A stretch of DNA of 16,927 nucleotides, taken from NCBI GenBank assembly GCA_964598225.1, contig CAZRBG010000093.1, positions 1 through 16,927 on the forward strand. The letters run 5' to 3'. Each line of letters begins with the position of its first letter. Within the stretch, counting starts at the first letter, position 1. Shown in pieces: positions 14,280 to 16,927 of this stretch. A program made the position numbers and the translations under genes. The notes under the pieces are model-generated. The model was given only the letters and a program-made list of their open reading frames with translations. It was not told the origin of the DNA and searched no databases. Source of the DNA: SG8-4 sp964598225 (GTDB taxonomy: Bacteria > Planctomycetota > Phycisphaerae > Sedimentisphaerales > Anaerobacaceae).

Positions 14280-15794
14280 TTTGATCTCTTCTTTCTCCGC
14301 GGCTCCGTGTCTTTGTGTGAGCTCTATATGTCCCTTCCAACCGAAATGAGGCTTGAACGCTTTACCGACTCCATTCCACCCGGGCAAAGCTCCATCATAC
14401 TGTGGATCAGATGACCTGCAAACAATGCCCTCGTAACCACACGTAATGAGTGGTAGACTGTGCTCTTCAAGTGCCCTGAAAAGAACAGGAGTCTTCCGAT
14501 AATCAAAACCCATGATTTTTGCACAAGCCAGGTCAACGGCTACAGGATTCATACCAGCCAAGACCGTTCCAACCTGTTTCGGAGTCGGATCGAGCGGGCC
14601 GTTGCCCTGTCCGCCGACAATACCGTCGACTATGCAAAGCAGATTCCTTGCGGGGTTACTTTGAATATCCCCGTTGCTATCGGCGTATAGAAGTATCCGA
14701 TTCAGATCTATGACCATCCGCCAGGTCGTATCATTGCCGTACCAATTACCAGAGCGAATAGTAGTTGTGTTCGTATCGCCGAAAATTCTTTTACCAAAGG
14801 ATTTTAACGGCTTAGCCATTACTCCTCGAAACGGCCCCAACAAAGGGAAGAGCCTCCTGAAAGAAGCCATACATGATCTTTCAATTCGATGAATAACACC
14901 ATCGTCGGCGAACTGATCTCCCCCTTGTGACGGCGTGCCTAACCTGTGGTGTGGAAGCCAATTCTTGTTGCCGTTGATGCCCACAAGGTTCTTCATGCAC
15001 GCCGTAATGCCCGTCTTCTTGTGGGTCTTGAGCTTAGGGAGGTTGATAACGCAGTCGGCGTCAAGGACTGTTTTGGAGACAAGGTATTCATGGACGCCGC
15101 CCGTATGATGTCTGCAAATCTCTTTTGTTTCGTATTCCGAGCCGTAGAGCAAGTGACACAGATCCTCGACTTCGGCAAACATGGAATGACGACCGAGATC
15201 CACCTTGACGTAGCCGGCAGGATCACCGGACAGATGCACGTGATCTACTATCACGCCATCAACCTTCCTTGCTCTCTCAGGGCGAAGATCAATCACTTCT
15301 ATCTCAAAATCCGCATGTTCGCGGTAAAACTGCTGGATCTCATCCAGTCCGGCCATTCGCCGGATAGCTCCAAAATCAGCATCATTCTGCGGAGCGTCCG
15401 CTATGACGATCCTGCCTTTACCCTGCAATGCAATATAGACATAATCTACTGCCGCCCTGATGACAGAACCGTGAGTTATCAAACAGTCCTCGTGACCAGC
15501 ATGCGTCTCGCGAAAATCACGGATGAGGTTAGGTTTCAGGACGACTACATTTCCCGGATTAACAATATCACCTAACGGATTCCAGTCTTTCCGGCCGTAG
15601 TTATCCGCGTCGAGGTTCAATTGTCGCAGCGCGTCACGTACACCATTATACACATGATTCGGCCTTTTTGTCAGGGTCTCAGGCCCAAAGGGATACTCAG
15701 GGTACGTGCCGCACGGTGAATAAGGCAACACTGACGGATATCCCTCATTACCGGCGGCAATCGCAACGTTAGATGAATTCAATACTTCTTTCAA
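14262..15794 (-). CDS. DUF362 domain-containing protein
   Basis: A 510-residue protein with DUF362 signatures: VVVLKPNLI (83-91), IADAPQNDADF (131-141), the strongly conserved INLPKLKTHKKTGITACMKN region (250-269) and LCIVDGIVGGQGNGP (386-400). Family members have no settled reaction; some carry 4Fe-4S domains, but no CxxCxxC cluster motif is seen here. DUF362 proteins recur next to glycosyltransferases and amidotransferases in surface-polysaccharide loci. The start is TTG at 15794-15792, overlapping the TGA of the upstream glycosyltransferase by 4 nt, with GAGG about ten bases upstream, so the two are translationally coupled. The last 19 residues (Leu492 to His510) are encoded by the CACACAAAG and CACTAAT repeats, and the native stop seems lost or displaced. 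Confidence 0.9.
   Translation of the reverse strand: MKEVLNSSNVAIAAGNEGYPSVLPYSPCGTYPEYPFGPETLTKRPNHVYNGVRDALRQLNLDADNYGRKDWNPLGDIVNPGNVVVLKPNLIRDFRETHAGHEDCLITHGSVIRAAVDYVYIALQGKGRIVIADAPQNDADFGAIRRMAGLDEIQQFYREHADFEIEVIDLRPERARKVDGVIVDHVHLSGDPAGYVKVDLGRHSMFAEVEDLCHLLYGSEYETKEICRHHTGGVHEYLVSKTVLDADCVINLPKLKTHKKTGITACMKNLVGINGNKNWLPHHRLGTPSQGGDQFADDGVIHRIERSCMASFRRLFPLLGPFRGVMAKPLKSFGKRIFGDTNTTTIRSGNWYGNDTTWRMVIDLNRILLYADSNGDIQSNPARNLLCIVDGIVGGQGNGPLDPTPKQVGTVLAGMNPVAVDLACAKIMGFDYRKTPVLFRALEEHSLPLITCGYEGIVCRSSDPQYDGALPGWNGVGKAFKPHFGWKGHIELTQRHGAAEKEEIKTTNRH
14291..14319. repeat. Outer repeat, right inverted copy, inside the DUF362 reading frame
   Basis: On the minus strand it reads CACACAAAGACACGGAGCCG and onward, inverted relative to 13433-13463. 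It encodes LTQRHGAAEK of the DUF362 C-terminus, so this repeat is translated. Confidence 0.7.
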
Positions 15795-16927
15795 TCCAGG
15801 ATTTCCTCTCTGGGCAAGCCAGAAGATTCAGACACAATTCTGCCAAGATGATTTCGCCACTTCCCAGAGACCACCTCGATTTCACATTGCGCCCTCGCAT
15901 CTTTGATTGCTCTTTTTGATTGTCTTTCCCACAGGTCTTGATGTTTCAACAAGGACGCGACTCGGTTGGCATATTGGCCGATGTTATTCGGTTCAACAAG
16001 ATAACCGTTCTTACCATCGACAACCAGATCGCAGAGTTCGCCAACATCAGCAACTACTGGGACGACACCGATACTCATAGCTTCGGCCATTGCAATCGAT
16101 AAACCCTCTGAAATTGACGTCAACACAAAAACCCTTGAACGAGCTAAGATCGCTTCGACATCTTCTCTTTTACCAAGAAACTCAATGTTCCCAGCTAAAC
16201 CTGCGTGATGCACCTGGGACTTCAGCTTCTCCATCAGAGGCCCCTCGCCAACAATTACAGCTTTCACAGATGGTAGGACCTTAGACACCTGTTCGACAAC
16301 CTCAATCAGTTGATGAGGCTGTTTTGTTATCACTAGTCTCCCCACAAACACTATATCAATATCTCGAGAACTGCTATGCATCTGCTTGGAACTGTCAACG
16401 CTTCCCGTAATAGCTGCAACAGAACCATTCATACACTGATTTCTAAGAAATTCCTTTGCCTTGTTCCCACGAACTACAACAAGATCGAACAATCTGGTGA
16501 CTTTAAGTGCCAGGCTTTGTATTACTCGTGATGGACTGCCAAGCATTGAACTGAAACTCCCCGAAGCCTTGAAACCACCTCCCACCACTTCAACCGGACC
16601 AGCAGTCATCTGATAACAAGAGGGTCTGCCAATCAACCTTCCTGCTATAAGGGCTGAGCAGGCTCCAGGTACAATATAGTAGCCCATACAAAGGTCTGGC
16701 CGATAGCGAATGGCGGCGTAGACCATCCAGAGACTCTTGGCACCCGCCCGACTGATCAGCTTTGCCAGGCACTTGGGCGGACATATAAATCGAACGCCAT
16801 CCATCGGTTGTTGAGGCTTATCAACAACCAGAATCACCTCGCCAAGGCCGCTGTGAACAAGAGGCGTTATGTGTGAAAGATACCAGTTTGGATTAAAGAA
16901 GGTTCCCGTGATCAGAATTCGACCATT
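15791..16927 (-). CDS. Glycosyltransferase family 4 (GT-B), 5' end beyond the window
   Basis: The frame stays open to the window edge: 30 sense codons precede the GTG at 16837 (ILITGTFFNPNWYLSHITPL), so that GTG is not the start and at least 378 residues are present. The protein is a GT-B retaining glycosyltransferase. Counted from the edge, the acceptor-side domain covers roughly the first 185 residues, GRLVITKQPH begins at about 196, IVGEGPL follows at about 225, and the EX7E-type SISEGLSIAMAEA motif holds Glu274 and Glu282. It would transfer a sugar from a nucleotide donor to a growing polysaccharide or lipid-linked chain in the cytoplasm; donor and acceptor cannot be told. Its stop overlaps the DUF362 start by 4 nt. 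Confidence 0.93.
   Translation of the reverse strand, partial: NGRILITGTFFNPNWYLSHITPLVHSGLGEVILVVDKPQQPMDGVRFICPPKCLAKLISRAGAKSLWMVYAAIRYRPDLCMGYYIVPGACSALIAGRLIGRPSCYQMTAGPVEVVGGGFKASGSFSSMLGSPSRVIQSLALKVTRLFDLVVVRGNKAKEFLRNQCMNGSVAAITGSVDSSKQMHSSSRDIDIVFVGRLVITKQPHQLIEVVEQVSKVLPSVKAVIVGEGPLMEKLKSQVHHAGLAGNIEFLGKREDVEAILARSRVFVLTSISEGLSIAMAEAMSIGVVPVVADVGELCDLVVDGKNGYLVEPNNIGQYANRVASLLKHQDLWERQSKRAIKDARAQCEIEVVSGKWRNHLGRIVSESSGLPREEILD

Noticed and set aside
16835..16837. GTG at 16837 as the glycosyltransferase start
   Set aside because: Thirty sense codons continue upstream to the window edge with family-like sequence (NPNWYLSHITPL), so the true start is outside the window.

Overview
This window looks like part of an extracellular-polysaccharide and protein-sorting locus from a planctomycete-like bacterium, possibly of the Phycisphaerae. 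That placement is an inference. It rests on the exosortase/EpsI pair, a giant secreted beta-helix/InlB-repeat protein, GxxExxY and 23S-rRNA-intervening-sequence-type small proteins, and intergenic DNA crowded with short interspersed palindromes. Every supported gene lies on the minus strand, so transcription runs from high to low coordinates. No rRNA, tRNA, CRISPR array, transposase or phage gene was seen.

In transcription order the layout is: a GT4 glycosyltransferase cut by the right edge (15791-16927); a DUF362 protein (14262-15794) overlapping it by 4 nt; a GxxExxY protein (13670-14041) inside a lattice of 29-nt inverted repeats (13394-14279); a 1145-residue fusion of a glutamine-dependent asparagine synthase-type amidotransferase with a CapK/PaaK-like adenylating enzyme (9884-13321); a 1678-residue secreted mosaic protein with a C-terminal Gly-rich/Cys/membrane/basic tail (4490-9526); UDP-glucose/GDP-mannose dehydrogenase (2769-4097); a second GxxExxY protein (2355-2723) between 20-nt inverted repeats; EpsI (1548-2279); a four-helix-bundle protein (1110-1520) between 26-nt perfect inverted repeats; and an exosortase (50-1033).

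The genes suggest one functional set. The sugar dehydrogenase, glycosyltransferase, amidotransferase and adenylating enzyme would build or decorate a surface polysaccharide. The exosortase and EpsI would process and anchor secreted proteins with C-terminal sorting tails. The giant secreted protein is a candidate substrate or surface partner.

The most unusual feature is a shared architecture that normal annotation would miss. Three small genes from two families (one four-helix-bundle, two GxxExxY) each sit between ordinary genes of this locus, and each is enclosed by its own family of inverted repeats. Nearby host genes have ends encoded by the repeats: the last 19 residues of DUF362, the last 7 residues of EpsI, and misleading N-terminal extensions of EpsI and the exosortase. 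The four-helix-bundle cassette resembles the intervening sequences of Leptospira 23S rRNA, which are stem-loops carrying the same protein family, but it lies in an mRNA. I propose that these are mRNA intervening-sequence-like or mobile repeat cassettes. This is a hypothesis from sequence layout alone.
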